A DNA stretch of 64,000 nt from the NCBI GenBank assembly GCA_036560485.1, contig DATBRC010000041.1, positions 1-64,000 on the forward strand. Direction: 5' to 3'. This DNA comes from DATBRC01 sp036560485. GTDB lineage: Bacteria > Pseudomonadota > Gammaproteobacteria > Burkholderiales > Burkholderiaceae_D. Both the position numbers and the translations under genes were made by a program. The notes below the pieces were generated by a model, which ran no database searches, was not told the DNA's origin, and saw nothing but the letters and a program-made list of their open reading frames with translations. Positions within the stretch are counted from its first letter, which is position 1; each line of letters opens with the position of its first letter. Positions 34,258-43,260 of the stretch are shown here, piece by piece.

Positions 34258-34853
34258 GTAAAACAACGTCAATTCAAATATCATTTTCCGTCGCATTGTA
34301 AATACCTTGAAATCAATGCTGCAGTGCTCCATATCTTATGCAAAGCCGTAATAAAGCAGAATATCTGCTTATATGAATGCGTAATACGATGTTGCATTTA
34401 GCAAGCCAATTAATCAAGCAGGTTAATTAGATTGAATAACTTACCTCACTATGTGCTGCTAAATACAGCACATGTGTTGAATCCGACACGATAATTTGTT
34501 ACCTCCTATTGTGTTCTCCAATCTTATCGCTGTACATTCCAAGTACAACAAAAATATTCATGAAGGTGCATAATAACCATAGAGGCCATTATTTTTGAAC
34601 GAGCTTGGTTTAACCGAGGTGGCAAAATATTTCGCAATAAAATATGACAATTGTAATGATTCAAATCATATCGATAAGGAGATGCTGAAAACTATCTCAC
34701 CAGCTTGTATGATCAATGGATAACAAAGATAAAATAAATTGTCCAAGTTTAAAAAAGAAGTACACAGCAATGTAAAAGTGCGCGTATTATTAAATTAGTT
34801 TCCACGTTAAAAGTATCGTCTGCAAATGACAGTTCATATCAAAGGATATTTTC
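34258..34853. other. AT-rich non-coding leader region of the prkA operon
   Basis: About 600 bp with no credible gene. It contains the inverted repeat ATGTGCTG/CAGCACAT at 34451-34473 and several AT-rich blocks that could hold promoters or IHF sites. A GGAGATG-like site at 34679 is not followed by a long reading frame. The prkA ribosome binding site AAAGGA is at about 34841-34846. The length suggests a regulated promoter with distant operator sites, or an unannotated small RNA. Confidence 0.5.
34451..34473. promoter_or_regulatory. 8-bp inverted repeat upstream of prkA
   Basis: ATGTGCTG, a 7-nt spacer and CAGCACAT, followed at once by a further CATGTG-like half. It lies about 380 bp before prkA. 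It could be an operator, or the hairpin of a small transcript. Confidence 0.35.
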
Positions 34854-36776
34854 ATGAAAATCTTTGACAACTACGCCGCTAGATACGACAAAAAACGAGA
34901 AGAAGAATTCTCGCTGCAAGAATACTTGGCGATATGCAAGCGAGACCGGCTTGCATACGCAACCGCATCAGAGCGCATGTTGCATGCGATCGGAGAACCG
35001 GAGTTGGTCGACACACGCAACGACCCTCGGCTCTCGCGCATTTTCGCTAATAAAATCATCAAAATTTATCCCGCTTTCCGCGAGTTCTACGGAACCGAGG
35101 AAGTCATTGAGCAAGTTGTCTCCTACTTCCGTCATGCAGCTCAAGGTCTGGAAGAACGCAAACAAATTCTGTATCTGCTCGGACCTGTAGGTGGAGGCAA
35201 ATCGTCGATTGCAGAAAAGCTCAAGCATCTGATGGAGCACGTTCCGTTTTATGCCATTAAAGGTTCGCCGGTAAATGAATCACCGCTCGGTCTTTTCAGT
35301 GAAGAGGAAGATGGTGCCATTCTTGAAGAAGATTACGGCATCCCTCGCCGCTACCTGCGCACCATTCCTAGTCCATGGGCAGTGAAACGTTTAAGCGAAT
35401 TCAATGGCGACATCAATCAGTTCCGCGTGGTCAAACGCTATCCATCGGTGCTGAAGCAAATTGCCATTTCGAAAACCGAACCTGGTGATGAGAATAATCA
35501 AGATATTTCATCCTTGGTTGGTAAAGTCGATATTCGGAAACTGGAAGAATATTCGCAGGACGATCCGGATGCGTATAGCTATTCCGGTGGATTGTGCTTG
35601 GCCAATCAAGGTTTGATGGAGTTCGTCGAAATGTTCAAGGCACCGATCAAGGTGCTGCATCCATTGTTGACAGCAACACAAGAAGGCAACTTCAAAGGTA
35701 CGGAAGGATTTGGTGCAATTCCATTCGATGGTGTGATCTTGGCGCACTCCAATGAATCGGAATGGAAAGCTTTCAAAAACAACAAGAACAATGAAGCTTT
35801 TCTCGACCGTATTTATATTGTGAAAGTGCCTTATTGCCTGCGTGTCAGTGACGAAACCAGGATTTATGAAAAATTACTGCGTAACTCGTCGCTATCGGAA
35901 GCACCTTGCGCACCTGGAACATTGAAAATGATGGCGCAGTTTGCCGTACTTTCGCGCTTGAAAGAACCGGAAAATTCCAGTCTGTTCAGCAAGATGCTGG
36001 TATACGATGGTGAGAATCTGAAAGACACCGATCCAAAAGCCAAGTCGATGTATGAGTATGTCGACTATGCTGGCGTGGATGAAGGTATGAATGGACTGTC
36101 GACACGTTTTGCCTACAAAATTCTGTCAAAGGTTTTCAATTTTGATACAACAGAAGTGGCGGCCAACCCGGTTCATTTGCTCTATGTGCTTGAGCAACAA
36201 ATCGAACGCGAGCAGTTCCCGCCTGAAACTGAGCAAAAGTATCTTTCCTACATTAAGGAACACTTGGCACAGCGTTATGTCGAATTCATCGGCAAGGAAA
36301 TCCAAACCGCTTATTTGGAAAGTTATTCCGAATACGGACAGAACATTTTCGATCGCTATGTGATGTTTGCAGATTTCTGGATTCAGGATCAGGAATTCCG
36401 TGACCCGGACACAGGCGAAAGTTTCGATCGTAACTCGCTCAATAATGAGCTAGAGAAAATCGAGAAACCTGCAGGCATTTCGAATCCGAAAGATTTCCGC
36501 AATGAGATCGTTAATTTCGTATTGCGTGCACGAGCTCAGAATGCGGGCAAAAATCCGCTTTGGACCAGTTACGAAAAACTGAAAACTGTGATCGAGAAAA
36601 AAATGTTCTCGAATACAGAGGAACTTTTGCCGGTCATATCTTTCAACGCCAAAGCGAGTGCAGACGACGCCAACAAGCATGAGGAATTCGTCAAGCGCAT
36701 GGTGGAAAAAGGCTATACGGCAAAACAAGTACGATTGCTTTGCGAATGGTATCTGCGCGTTCGTAAATCATCGTAG
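34854..36776 (+). CDS. prkA: PrkA (YeaG) family serine protein kinase / AAA+ protein
   Basis: 640 residues. The N-terminal AAA+ domain has Walker A GPVGGGKS at 110-117, and the C-terminal PrkA domain resembles a kinase-like fold. E. coli YeaG and Bacillus PrkA act in nutrient stress and sporulation; some reports find protease rather than kinase activity. First gene of prkA-yeaH-spoVR, a widely conserved stress operon. Confidence 0.95.
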   Translation: MKIFDNYAARYDKKREEEFSLQEYLAICKRDRLAYATASERMLHAIGEPELVDTRNDPRLSRIFANKIIKIYPAFREFYGTEEVIEQVVSYFRHAAQGLEERKQILYLLGPVGGGKSSIAEKLKHLMEHVPFYAIKGSPVNESPLGLFSEEEDGAILEEDYGIPRRYLRTIPSPWAVKRLSEFNGDINQFRVVKRYPSVLKQIAISKTEPGDENNQDISSLVGKVDIRKLEEYSQDDPDAYSYSGGLCLANQGLMEFVEMFKAPIKVLHPLLTATQEGNFKGTEGFGAIPFDGVILAHSNESEWKAFKNNKNNEAFLDRIYIVKVPYCLRVSDETRIYEKLLRNSSLSEAPCAPGTLKMMAQFAVLSRLKEPENSSLFSKMLVYDGENLKDTDPKAKSMYEYVDYAGVDEGMNGLSTRFAYKILSKVFNFDTTEVAANPVHLLYVLEQQIEREQFPPETEQKYLSYIKEHLAQRYVEFIGKEIQTAYLESYSEYGQNIFDRYVMFADFWIQDQEFRDPDTGESFDRNSLNNELEKIEKPAGISNPKDFRNEIVNFVLRARAQNAGKNPLWTSYEKLKTVIEKKMFSNTEELLPVISFNAKASADDANKHEEFVKRMVEKGYTAKQVRLLCEWYLRVRKSS

Positions 36777-36843
36777 AAACACTATGATTGAATATGGGCT
36801 GAATATCCTTCAGCCCATATTGTGATACTAGCAGGAGACTCAT

Positions 36844-38109
36844 TTGGTTCACCTCATTGATCGTCGTCTGCAGGGCAAGAACAAATCTGCCATCAACCGT
36901 GAGCGCTTTTTACGGCGTTACAAAGGGCAGATCAAGGACGCTGTTGCGCGTTCGGTCAAGGGCCGTTCGATTACCGACATCGAAAGCGGCGAAAAAATTT
37001 CCATACCGGTCAAGGATGTCAACGAGCCGAATTTCGGTCATGCACATGGCGGGGTGTGGGAGGTGGTTCGTCCCGGCAACAAGGAATATCAAAAAGGCGA
37101 TCAGGTCCAGCGCCCCAAAGAAGGCGGTGGTTCAGGTAAAGGTCAGGCCGGCAACAGCGAAGAAACCAGTGAAGATGATTTCATGTTTGAACTCACGCGT
37201 GAAGAGTTCATGAATTATTTCTTCGAGGATCTTGAATTACCCAACTTGGTAAAAACGCAGCTCACCGCCACCAAGGAATTCAGGAACCAACGCGCCGGCT
37301 ATAACATGTCCGGCACGCCTTCTAATATCCATGTATTGCGTTCATTACGCGGTGCATTAGGCCGTCGCATCGCAGTTGGCGGCAATTCACGCAAACGTAT
37401 CCAGGAAGCCGAGCGCGAATTAAAAGCATTGCTACTCATCGTGCCGGAAGATGATCCCAAGGTCATCGAGCTTAAGCGCGAAATCCATCATCTCAAAACC
37501 AAGATCCTGGCGATCCCGTTTATTGATCCGTTCGATCTGCGCTACAGCAATCGGATCAAGGTGCCGAAACCATCAAGCCAAGCCGTGATGTTTTGTATCA
37601 TGGACGTATCAGGGTCAATGGATGAAATGAAGAAAGATACCGCCAAGCGTTTCTTCATTTTGCTCTACCTATTCTTGACGCGTGCCTACGAGAAAATCGA
37701 TGTCGTCTTCATTCGTCATCACACTTCGGCGACAGAAGTCGATGAAAATGAATTTTTTAATTCGCGTGAATCCGGCGGTACGGTCGTCTCGTCAGCACTT
37801 CATCTGCTGACCAAGATCATGCACGAACGTTATCCAAGTAACGAATGGAATGCCTATGTGGCGCAAGCTTCAGACGGCGACAACTGGGATAGCGATTCTG
37901 TCACCTGCCGCCAGTTATTGATCGACACGATCATGCCTGCCGTACAGTATTACGCGTACGTTGAAATCACGGATGGACCACCGCAAAATTTGTGGGAAGA
38001 ATATACCCAGATTCAGGATTTCCATCCGCACTTTGCGATGCAGAAAATTGAAACGCCCGCGGATATTTATCCGGTGTTCCGAGAGCTTTTCAAAAAACAA
38101 CCAAAATGA
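36844..38109 (+). CDS. yeaH: DUF444 / YeaH-family von Willebrand factor A domain protein
   Basis: 421 residues. The N-terminal basic segment and Gly-rich linker (about 93-103) precede a helical region. A VWA-like domain begins near 245, with the MIDAS motif DVSGSMD at 254-260. The start is TTG at 36844 with AGGAG 6-7 bp before it. In E. coli yeaH lies beside yeaG, and the proteins act together under nitrogen and stationary-phase stress. It overlaps the spoVR gene by 4 bp. Confidence 0.93.
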   Translation: MVHLIDRRLQGKNKSAINRERFLRRYKGQIKDAVARSVKGRSITDIESGEKISIPVKDVNEPNFGHAHGGVWEVVRPGNKEYQKGDQVQRPKEGGGSGKGQAGNSEETSEDDFMFELTREEFMNYFFEDLELPNLVKTQLTATKEFRNQRAGYNMSGTPSNIHVLRSLRGALGRRIAVGGNSRKRIQEAERELKALLLIVPEDDPKVIELKREIHHLKTKILAIPFIDPFDLRYSNRIKVPKPSSQAVMFCIMDVSGSMDEMKKDTAKRFFILLYLFLTRAYEKIDVVFIRHHTSATEVDENEFFNSRESGGTVVSSALHLLTKIMHERYPSNEWNAYVAQASDGDNWDSDSVTCRQLLIDTIMPAVQYYAYVEITDGPPQNLWEEYTQIQDFHPHFAMQKIETPADIYPVFRELFKKQPK

Positions 38110-39656
38110 CAAAACCCATTAAAAAAACAACCAGGAGGAGCAAGAAACCGCAACGGCTGCCTGAACAGTCGGAGTGGACATTTGAATTGATCGAGCAGGC
38201 GCATGAAGAAATCCGCCGTGTCGCCAAAAATTTCGGCCTCGATACTTACCCCAATCAGCTGGAAATCATTAGCGCCGAGCAAATGATGGATGCATATGCA
38301 TCAGTCGGTATGCCGGTGTCTTATCACCATTGGTCGTTCGGTAAGCATTTTCTCACTACGGAAAAAAGTTACAAACGTGGCCAAATGGGTTTGGCGTATG
38401 AAATCGTCATCAATTCCAATCCCTGTATCGCATATTTAATGGAAGAAAATAGTTTGACCATGCAGGCGCTCGTGATTGCACATGCGGCTTACGGTCACAA
38501 TTCGTTCTTCAAAGGAAATTATCTTTTCCGTGCATGGACTGACGCCGAGGCAATTGTCGATTACATGGTATTCGCGAAAAATTACATCGCCGAATGCGAA
38601 CAGCGTTATGGCATCGAAGAAGTCGAACTACTGCTAGACTCATGCCATGCACTGCAAAATTATGGTGTCGACCGCTACAAGCGTCCAGCCAAACTGTCAC
38701 TGGAAAAAGAGCATGCACGCCAGAAAGAGCGTGAGGCATACATACAATCGCAAATCAATGATCTGTGGCGCACCCTTCCCCGCCGTGAGGAAGAAGCGGA
38801 AGAAGATGTCGTACATCGCTTTCCACCCGAGCCGCAAGAAAATTTGCTGTACTTCATCGAGAAGTACGCACCGCTTTTACAACCTTGGCAGCGCGAGATT
38901 GTCCGCATCGTCCGCAAGATTTCGCAATACTTTTATCCGCAGCGACAAACGCAGGTGATGAACGAAGGCTGGGCCACCTTCTGGCACTACACGATCCTCA
39001 ATCAACTATTCGATGAAGGCATCGTTGGCAATGGTTTCATGATGGAGTTCCTGCAAAGCCATACCAATGTCGTCTATCAACCGCCAATCACCAGCCCGCA
39101 CTTTAACGGCATCAATCCGTATGCGTTGGGTTTTGCCATGATGCGCGACATCCGCCGTATTTGCGAAGAACCTACCGATGAAGATCGTGCATGGTTTCCG
39201 GATATCGCCGGTTCTGATTGGATAAAGACGCTGGATTTCGCGATGCGCAACTTCAAGGATGAAAGCTTTATTGCACAATACCTGTCACCCAAATTGATTC
39301 GCGACTTCCATTTCTTTTCTGTACTGGACGACGACAAAAACGAGAAGCTTTATATCTCTGCCATCCATGATGAAAGTGGCTATCGCCACGTCCGGCAGCA
39401 GCTGGCTGATCAATACAATCTTGGTGACCGTGAACCGAACATTCAAGTGTGGTCTGTCAATACGCATGGAGACCGTGCCTTGACACTGCGGCACGCGCAA
39501 TTTCAACGCCGCCCTTTAAATCAACAGGCGGACGAAGTATTAAAGCATGTCACACGGTTATGGGGATTTGATGTCCACCTAGAGACAGTCGATCCAGATG
39601 GCATAGTGATTGACACGCTGGAATGTAAATCCGAAAAACGGCATCGGACGAATTAA
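38106..39656 (+). CDS. ycgB: SpoVR (YcgB) family protein
   Basis: 516 residues. It has the family sequences PVSYHHWSFGKHF, AHAAYGHNSFFKGN and NEGWATFWHYTILN, whose His and Glu residues suggest a metal-binding core. SpoVR is needed for the spore cortex in Bacillus; its role in non-sporulating bacteria is unclear. It is translationally coupled to yeaH by a 4-bp overlap and is the last gene of the operon. Confidence 0.94.
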   Translation: MTKPIKKTTRRSKKPQRLPEQSEWTFELIEQAHEEIRRVAKNFGLDTYPNQLEIISAEQMMDAYASVGMPVSYHHWSFGKHFLTTEKSYKRGQMGLAYEIVINSNPCIAYLMEENSLTMQALVIAHAAYGHNSFFKGNYLFRAWTDAEAIVDYMVFAKNYIAECEQRYGIEEVELLLDSCHALQNYGVDRYKRPAKLSLEKEHARQKEREAYIQSQINDLWRTLPRREEEAEEDVVHRFPPEPQENLLYFIEKYAPLLQPWQREIVRIVRKISQYFYPQRQTQVMNEGWATFWHYTILNQLFDEGIVGNGFMMEFLQSHTNVVYQPPITSPHFNGINPYALGFAMMRDIRRICEEPTDEDRAWFPDIAGSDWIKTLDFAMRNFKDESFIAQYLSPKLIRDFHFFSVLDDDKNEKLYISAIHDESGYRHVRQQLADQYNLGDREPNIQVWSVNTHGDRALTLRHAQFQRRPLNQQADEVLKHVTRLWGFDVHLETVDPDGIVIDTLECKSEKRHRTN

Positions 39657-39745
39657 AAACGAATAGTTCAACCTTGCCTTGAAAAGCGTGATTGAAAACT
39701 CAAAACAAATTATCTATTCAAATTATCTATTAACTGTGTACGCAT

Positions 39746-39774
39746 AAAAAAGCCGGGTAAAAACCCGGCTTTTT
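39746..39774. terminator. Bidirectional terminator between ycgB and rplI
   Basis: AAAAAGCCGGGT pairs with ACCCGGCTTTTT around a 4-nt loop, with A-run and T-run on either side. It serves both convergent operons. Confidence 0.9.
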
Positions 39775-39799
39775 ATTGAGGCTGATGAATACATGCTTA

Positions 39800-40252
39800 T
39801 TAAGCGTGGTCACCCAAAACAGAAACCGTGATTTCCACAACGACGTCCGTATGCAATGCAACGGAAATAGCATGGTCGCCAACGGTCTTGAGTGGGCCTT
39901 GCGGCATGCGGATCTGTGCTTTTTCAACTGCAAAACCTTGCTTGCTCAGTGATTCAGCAATGTCGAAGTTAGTAACAGAACCAAACAAGCGGCCATCTAC
40001 GCCAGATTTTTGGGTGATTTGAATGGTCAGTCCATTCAATTTTTCGCCTTGCGCCTGACAAGCTGCCAATTTCTCAGCTGCCGCTTTTTCCAACTCGGCA
40101 CGCTTTGCTTCGAATTCCGCAACAGCGCTGGTCGTAGCACGACGTGCCATGCGTTGTGGAATCAAAAAGTTACGGGCATAGCCGTCTTTAACGCGAACGA
40201 CTTCACCGAGGTTGCCGAGATTAACGACTTTTTCTAACAGAATAACTTGCAT
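39800..40252 (-). CDS. rplI: 50S ribosomal protein L9
   Basis: 150 residues. Begins MQVILLEKVVNLGNLGEVVRVKDGYARNFLIPQ, the L9 signature, then a long connecting helix and a C-terminal rRNA-binding domain. Last gene of rpsF-priB-rpsR-rplI. Confidence 0.98.
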   Translation of the reverse strand: MQVILLEKVVNLGNLGEVVRVKDGYARNFLIPQRMARRATTSAVAEFEAKRAELEKAAAEKLAACQAQGEKLNGLTIQITQKSGVDGRLFGSVTNFDIAESLSKQGFAVEKAQIRMPQGPLKTVGDHAISVALHTDVVVEITVSVLGDHA

Positions 40253-40289
40253 ATTTTTCTCCGAATGGTGGCAATTGAGTGTGCGTCAA

Positions 40290-40574
40290 TTACGCTGTGT
40301 GCAGATCGGTGTATGGCAGCAATGCAAGATAGCGTGCGCGTTTGATCGCGGTATCTACCTGACGCTGATACAGTGCCTTGGTGCCGGTCAGGCGTGCCGG
40401 CATGATCTTGCCGTTTTCCTGAACGAAGTCCTTGAGCGTATCTACATCTTTGTAATCCACTTGCTCAACGTGTGCTGCGGTGAAGCGGCAGAATTTTTTA
40501 CGCTTGAACAACGGGTTCTGTTGTTTGCGTTTTTCTTTAAGCTTGTTCTTGTCGAATTTTTTACCGAATGCCAT
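40290..40574 (-). CDS. rpsR: 30S ribosomal protein S18
   Basis: 94 residues, with an N-terminal basic extension and the S18 core (KKFCRFTAAHVEQVDYKDVDTLKDFVQENGKIMPARLTGT). Located between priB and rplI. Confidence 0.98.
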   Translation of the reverse strand: MAFGKKFDKNKLKEKRKQQNPLFKRKKFCRFTAAHVEQVDYKDVDTLKDFVQENGKIMPARLTGTKALYQRQVDTAIKRARYLALLPYTDLHTA

Positions 40575-40588
40575 TTTTGGCTCCTAAA

Positions 40589-40882
40589 TCAAATAAGTAC
40601 GTCGAAATCTAAAATATGGAAAACGAGGCTTTTGCTATTGCGATTCTTACGTGCCAGAAATCCTGTAAACCGATACGTTGCGCCTAATTCGGCTTGGTTA
40701 AATCGCCCTGAAATTTCGCCTGCAGCAACTGCAGTCATTTCAAATTCGACTAACCGTTCAACGCCTGCTTCAACTTGCTTCGATGTGTGCAGCAATTTTG
40801 CTGACACAATCGGTATGCCTGCCGGTGTGTATCGTAGAATCTCACGCTCGGCTATGTTGGCAACAATTTGAAGTTGGTTCAC
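40589..40882 (-). CDS. priB: Primosomal replication protein PriB
   Basis: 97-residue OB-fold single-strand DNA-binding protein that links PriA and DnaT in replication restart. Conserved features include LRYTPAGIPIVSAKLLH and the C-terminal GFLARKNRNSKSLVFHI. The rpsF-priB-rpsR order supports the call. Confidence 0.94.
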   Translation of the reverse strand: MNQLQIVANIAEREILRYTPAGIPIVSAKLLHTSKQVEAGVERLVEFEMTAVAAGEISGRFNQAELGATYRFTGFLARKNRNSKSLVFHILDFDVLI

Positions 40883-40912
40883 GCTCCCTGGATCAAGTAA
40901 GGTTCAAATAAC

Positions 40913-41281
40913 TTAAGCAGCAGGCGCCTCGGCACGATGGCTCTTGGCAGCGTCTTCCTTCTGTACGGCTTTCATCATTGGCGATGGGGTTGTTTCTGCT
41001 TTTTTCATCTTGACAGTCAGATGACGCAGAACAGCATCGTTGAATTTGAAGCCGGTTTCGATTTCAGCGAGAGTTTCGCTGTCGCACTCGATGTTCAGGC
41101 AGACATAGTGTGCTTTGGCCAGTTTTTGAATCATGTAAGCCATTTGACGACGGCCCCAATCTTCAACGCGATGGACCTTGCCGCCACGAGTGGTAACAAT
41201 GCCTTTGTAGCGCTCGATCATTGCGGGCACTTGCTCGCTTTGATCCGGATGCACGATAAATACTATTTCATAATGACGCAT
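40913..41281 (-). CDS. rpsF: 30S ribosomal protein S6
   Basis: 122 residues. Begins MRHYEIVFIVHPDQSEQVPAMIERY and includes EDWGRRQMAYMIQKLAKAHYV, the S6 signature. The C-terminal tail is Ala/Glu/Lys-rich. First gene of its operon, divergent from lexA. Confidence 0.98.
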   Translation of the reverse strand: MRHYEIVFIVHPDQSEQVPAMIERYKGIVTTRGGKVHRVEDWGRRQMAYMIQKLAKAHYVCLNIECDSETLAEIETGFKFNDAVLRHLTVKMKKAETTPSPMMKAVQKEDAAKSHRAEAPAA

Positions 41282-41461
41282 ATAAACTCCTTATGGACTG
41301 ATTGAAAAATCGCCCACCCCGGCGTCAAGACGAGTGTGGGAAGAGGAAAACCGAAGATTATGCCTTGAAATGCCAAAAAACTCAACGCTTTCAAGTGCTT
41401 ATCCTATTTTGACGCGAACAACACCTCGAAAAATTGAAATATGCTTGCATTTCTCTAAATA

Positions 41462-41477
41462 CTGTATAAAAATACAG
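41462..41477. promoter_or_regulatory. SOS box 1 (LexA operator)
   Basis: CTGTATAAAAATACAG fits CTGT-N8-ACAG exactly, 50 bp before the lexA start; it probably overlaps the promoter. Confidence 0.93.
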
Positions 41478-41478
41478 G

Positions 41479-41494
41479 CTGTCTATACAAACAG
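41479..41494. promoter_or_regulatory. SOS box 2 (LexA operator)
   Basis: CTGTCTATACAAACAG, a second exact CTGT-N8-ACAG site one base after the first, on the next helical turns. Two adjacent sites allow tight autoregulation of lexA, as in E. coli. Confidence 0.92.
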
Positions 41495-41526
41495 CGTTCG
41501 GCTGAATATCAGCGACGCAATGACCT

Positions 41527-42207
41527 ATGATCAAGCTCACCGCTCGCCAGGAACAAATCCTGAATTTGATTAAAGACGCCATTGAAAACACTGGCTTCCC
41601 ACCTACTCGCGCTGAAATTGCCAATGAATTAGGATTTCGCTCCGCTAATGCTGCAGAAGAGCACCTGCAAGCACTGGCGCGCAAAGGCGCAATCGAAATT
41701 TCACCGGGTACATCACGTGGTATTCGCTTACGGGAAATGGGTTTAGGCCTCGATAGCGGTAATCGCACAGCAGAACGCTTCCATGCCAAACAAATGGCAT
41801 TGCCGCATGCATCACTGATGCAGTTGAGCTTGCCTTTGGTTGGCCGGGTTGCTGCCGGATCACCGATCCTCGCGCAGGAGCATGTCGAAGCAACCTACAA
41901 CGTCGATTCTTCGTTATTTTCTGCAAAACCGGATTACCTGTTGAAAGTACGCGGCATGTCGATGCGCGATGCCGGTATTTTCGATGGTGACTTGCTTGCT
42001 GTAAAAAAGGCGGACAGCGCAAAGAATGGTCAGATCATCGTTGCTCGGCTGGGAGATGATGTCACCGTCAAACGCTATAAAAAATCGGGATCATTGATCG
42101 AATTGCTGCCTGAAAATCCTGACTTCGAACCTATCCGGGTTGAAGCAGAACGTGATGATTTTGCGCTGGAAGGTTTGGCGGTCGGACTGTTACGTGCCTG
42201 GGGATAA
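41527..42207 (+). CDS. lexA: SOS repressor LexA
   Basis: 226 residues. The N-terminal winged helix has TGFPPTRAEIANELGFRSANAAEEHLQAL. Self-cleavage occurs at Ala110-Gly111 (VAAGSP), with catalytic Ser145 (GMSM) and Lys182 (TVKRYK). The linker (about 70-100) is longer than in E. coli LexA (202 residues). Autoregulated through the two upstream SOS boxes. Confidence 0.97.
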   Translation: MIKLTARQEQILNLIKDAIENTGFPPTRAEIANELGFRSANAAEEHLQALARKGAIEISPGTSRGIRLREMGLGLDSGNRTAERFHAKQMALPHASLMQLSLPLVGRVAAGSPILAQEHVEATYNVDSSLFSAKPDYLLKVRGMSMRDAGIFDGDLLAVKKADSAKNGQIIVARLGDDVTVKRYKKSGSLIELLPENPDFEPIRVEAERDDFALEGLAVGLLRAWG

Positions 42208-42248
42208 TTTACCAATCAAAGTTCAAACCTTAAGCACCTAAAAAATAA

Positions 42249-42338
42249 CATTTGTCGTTCCAGCGAAAGCTTTTATTTGGCGGCGTTCCCCTCACATTAA
42301 CGATGCTGGGTTCGAGCTTTCGCTAGAGCGACAAAATG
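42249..42338. repeat. REP-like imperfect inverted repeat between lexA and trmJ
   Basis: Arms 42249-42271 and 42315-42338 pair over about 23 bp with one indel and two G-U-type differences; the arm core is TCGTTCCAGCGAAAGCT. It resembles the widespread family of intergenic repeats with GTCATTCCAGCGAAAGC-type arms. It separates convergent genes and may also stop transcription both ways. Confidence 0.6.
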
Positions 42339-42371
42339 AATAGCTTGTTGAACATTTAAAACCAAAGCGAA

Positions 42372-43130
42372 TTATTTCTGCCGTTTGGATAAAATTTGCT
42401 TGGCAATCCCGCGCAAAATATTGACCTCTTCCATCTCCAGCTTCGCCCTGGAAAATAATCGTTTCAGTCTCGGCATTAATTTTTTAGGATTATTCGCATC
42501 CAAGAAATCAATCGCAATCAATGCCTGCTCCAGATGCACATACATCCCTTCTATCTCTGCAAAGCCAGCCGCCTCACCCTGAAAGCCAATGTCCGTTGCG
42601 ATAGGTTGATCGCCTAGTGCAGCCATTCGACACTCATATGCCAACACCTGCACTGCTTGCGCAAGGTTCAACGATGAATAATCAGGGTTGGCGGGAATAT
42701 TAATCAACACATTGCACTTCTCAACCACCTCATTCGGCAAGCCGAAACGCTCATTGCCAAACACCAAAGCAGCCTGCAGACCGGTCTCGGAAGCAAGTTG
42801 CGCAGATAAGGCGCGTGGCGAAACGATTGGCGGAGAAAATTCACGCAAGCGTGCCGTGACAGCCGCGGCAAAATTGCAATCGGCCAGCGCCTCTTCAATT
42901 GAACCGACAATACGTGCTGCTTCCAACACATCCTGCGCACCACTGGCAAAGGCAACCGCTTCCTCTTGTTGGACGGCATCCGGAAAACGTGGATTGACCA
43001 ACACCAGCTCGGAAAAGCCCATGGTTTTCATTGCGCGTGCCGCAGCACCGATATTGCCTGGGCGGCTCGTTTCGACCAGTATAAAACGCAGACGTTTGAA
43101 AAGAGGCATGTCGATTTGGTTCAGGTTCAT
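42372..43130 (-). CDS. trmJ: tRNA (cytidine/uridine-2'-O-)-methyltransferase TrmJ
   Basis: 252-residue SPOUT-class enzyme that methylates the ribose of nucleotide 32 in tRNA. The N-terminal FILVETSRPGNIGAAARAMKTMGF and the SAM knot LVFGNERFGLPNEVVEKCNVLINIPANPDYSSLNLAQAVQ region are diagnostic. The start may be ATG 43130 or the ATG seven codons on. Divergent from suhB; in many proteobacteria trmJ and suhB are neighbours. Confidence 0.94.
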   Translation of the reverse strand: MNLNQIDMPLFKRLRFILVETSRPGNIGAAARAMKTMGFSELVLVNPRFPDAVQQEEAVAFASGAQDVLEAARIVGSIEEALADCNFAAAVTARLREFSPPIVSPRALSAQLASETGLQAALVFGNERFGLPNEVVEKCNVLINIPANPDYSSLNLAQAVQVLAYECRMAALGDQPIATDIGFQGEAAGFAEIEGMYVHLEQALIAIDFLDANNPKKLMPRLKRLFSRAKLEMEEVNILRGIAKQILSKRQK

Positions 43131-43260
43131 TTAAAATAGCGACATTCCGCGGTAAAAAACATGGCTAATTTGGCCACATTTCGCCGCATCGCTCATTAAT
43201 TCACTAATGTGATTCCAAAATCGCAAAATGCGATGGAGCCACCATTTTAACGGAACCTTT

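Noticed and set aside
34619..34640. Possible sigma-54 promoter GTGGCAAAATATTTCGCAA before prkA
   Set aside because: The GG-to-GC spacing is 11 rather than 10 and the -12 element is poor, so it does not fit the consensus although yeaG is sigma-54 controlled in E. coli.
34607..34722. Short frame NELGLTEVAKYFAIKYD... upstream of prkA
   Set aside because: Only about 45 codons, no proper start or ribosome binding site, and a stop just before it; too weak to call a gene.
39690..39731. Direct repeat AAATTATCTATT downstream of ycgB
   Set aside because: Two short AT-rich copies only; no CRISPR-like spacing or further units.
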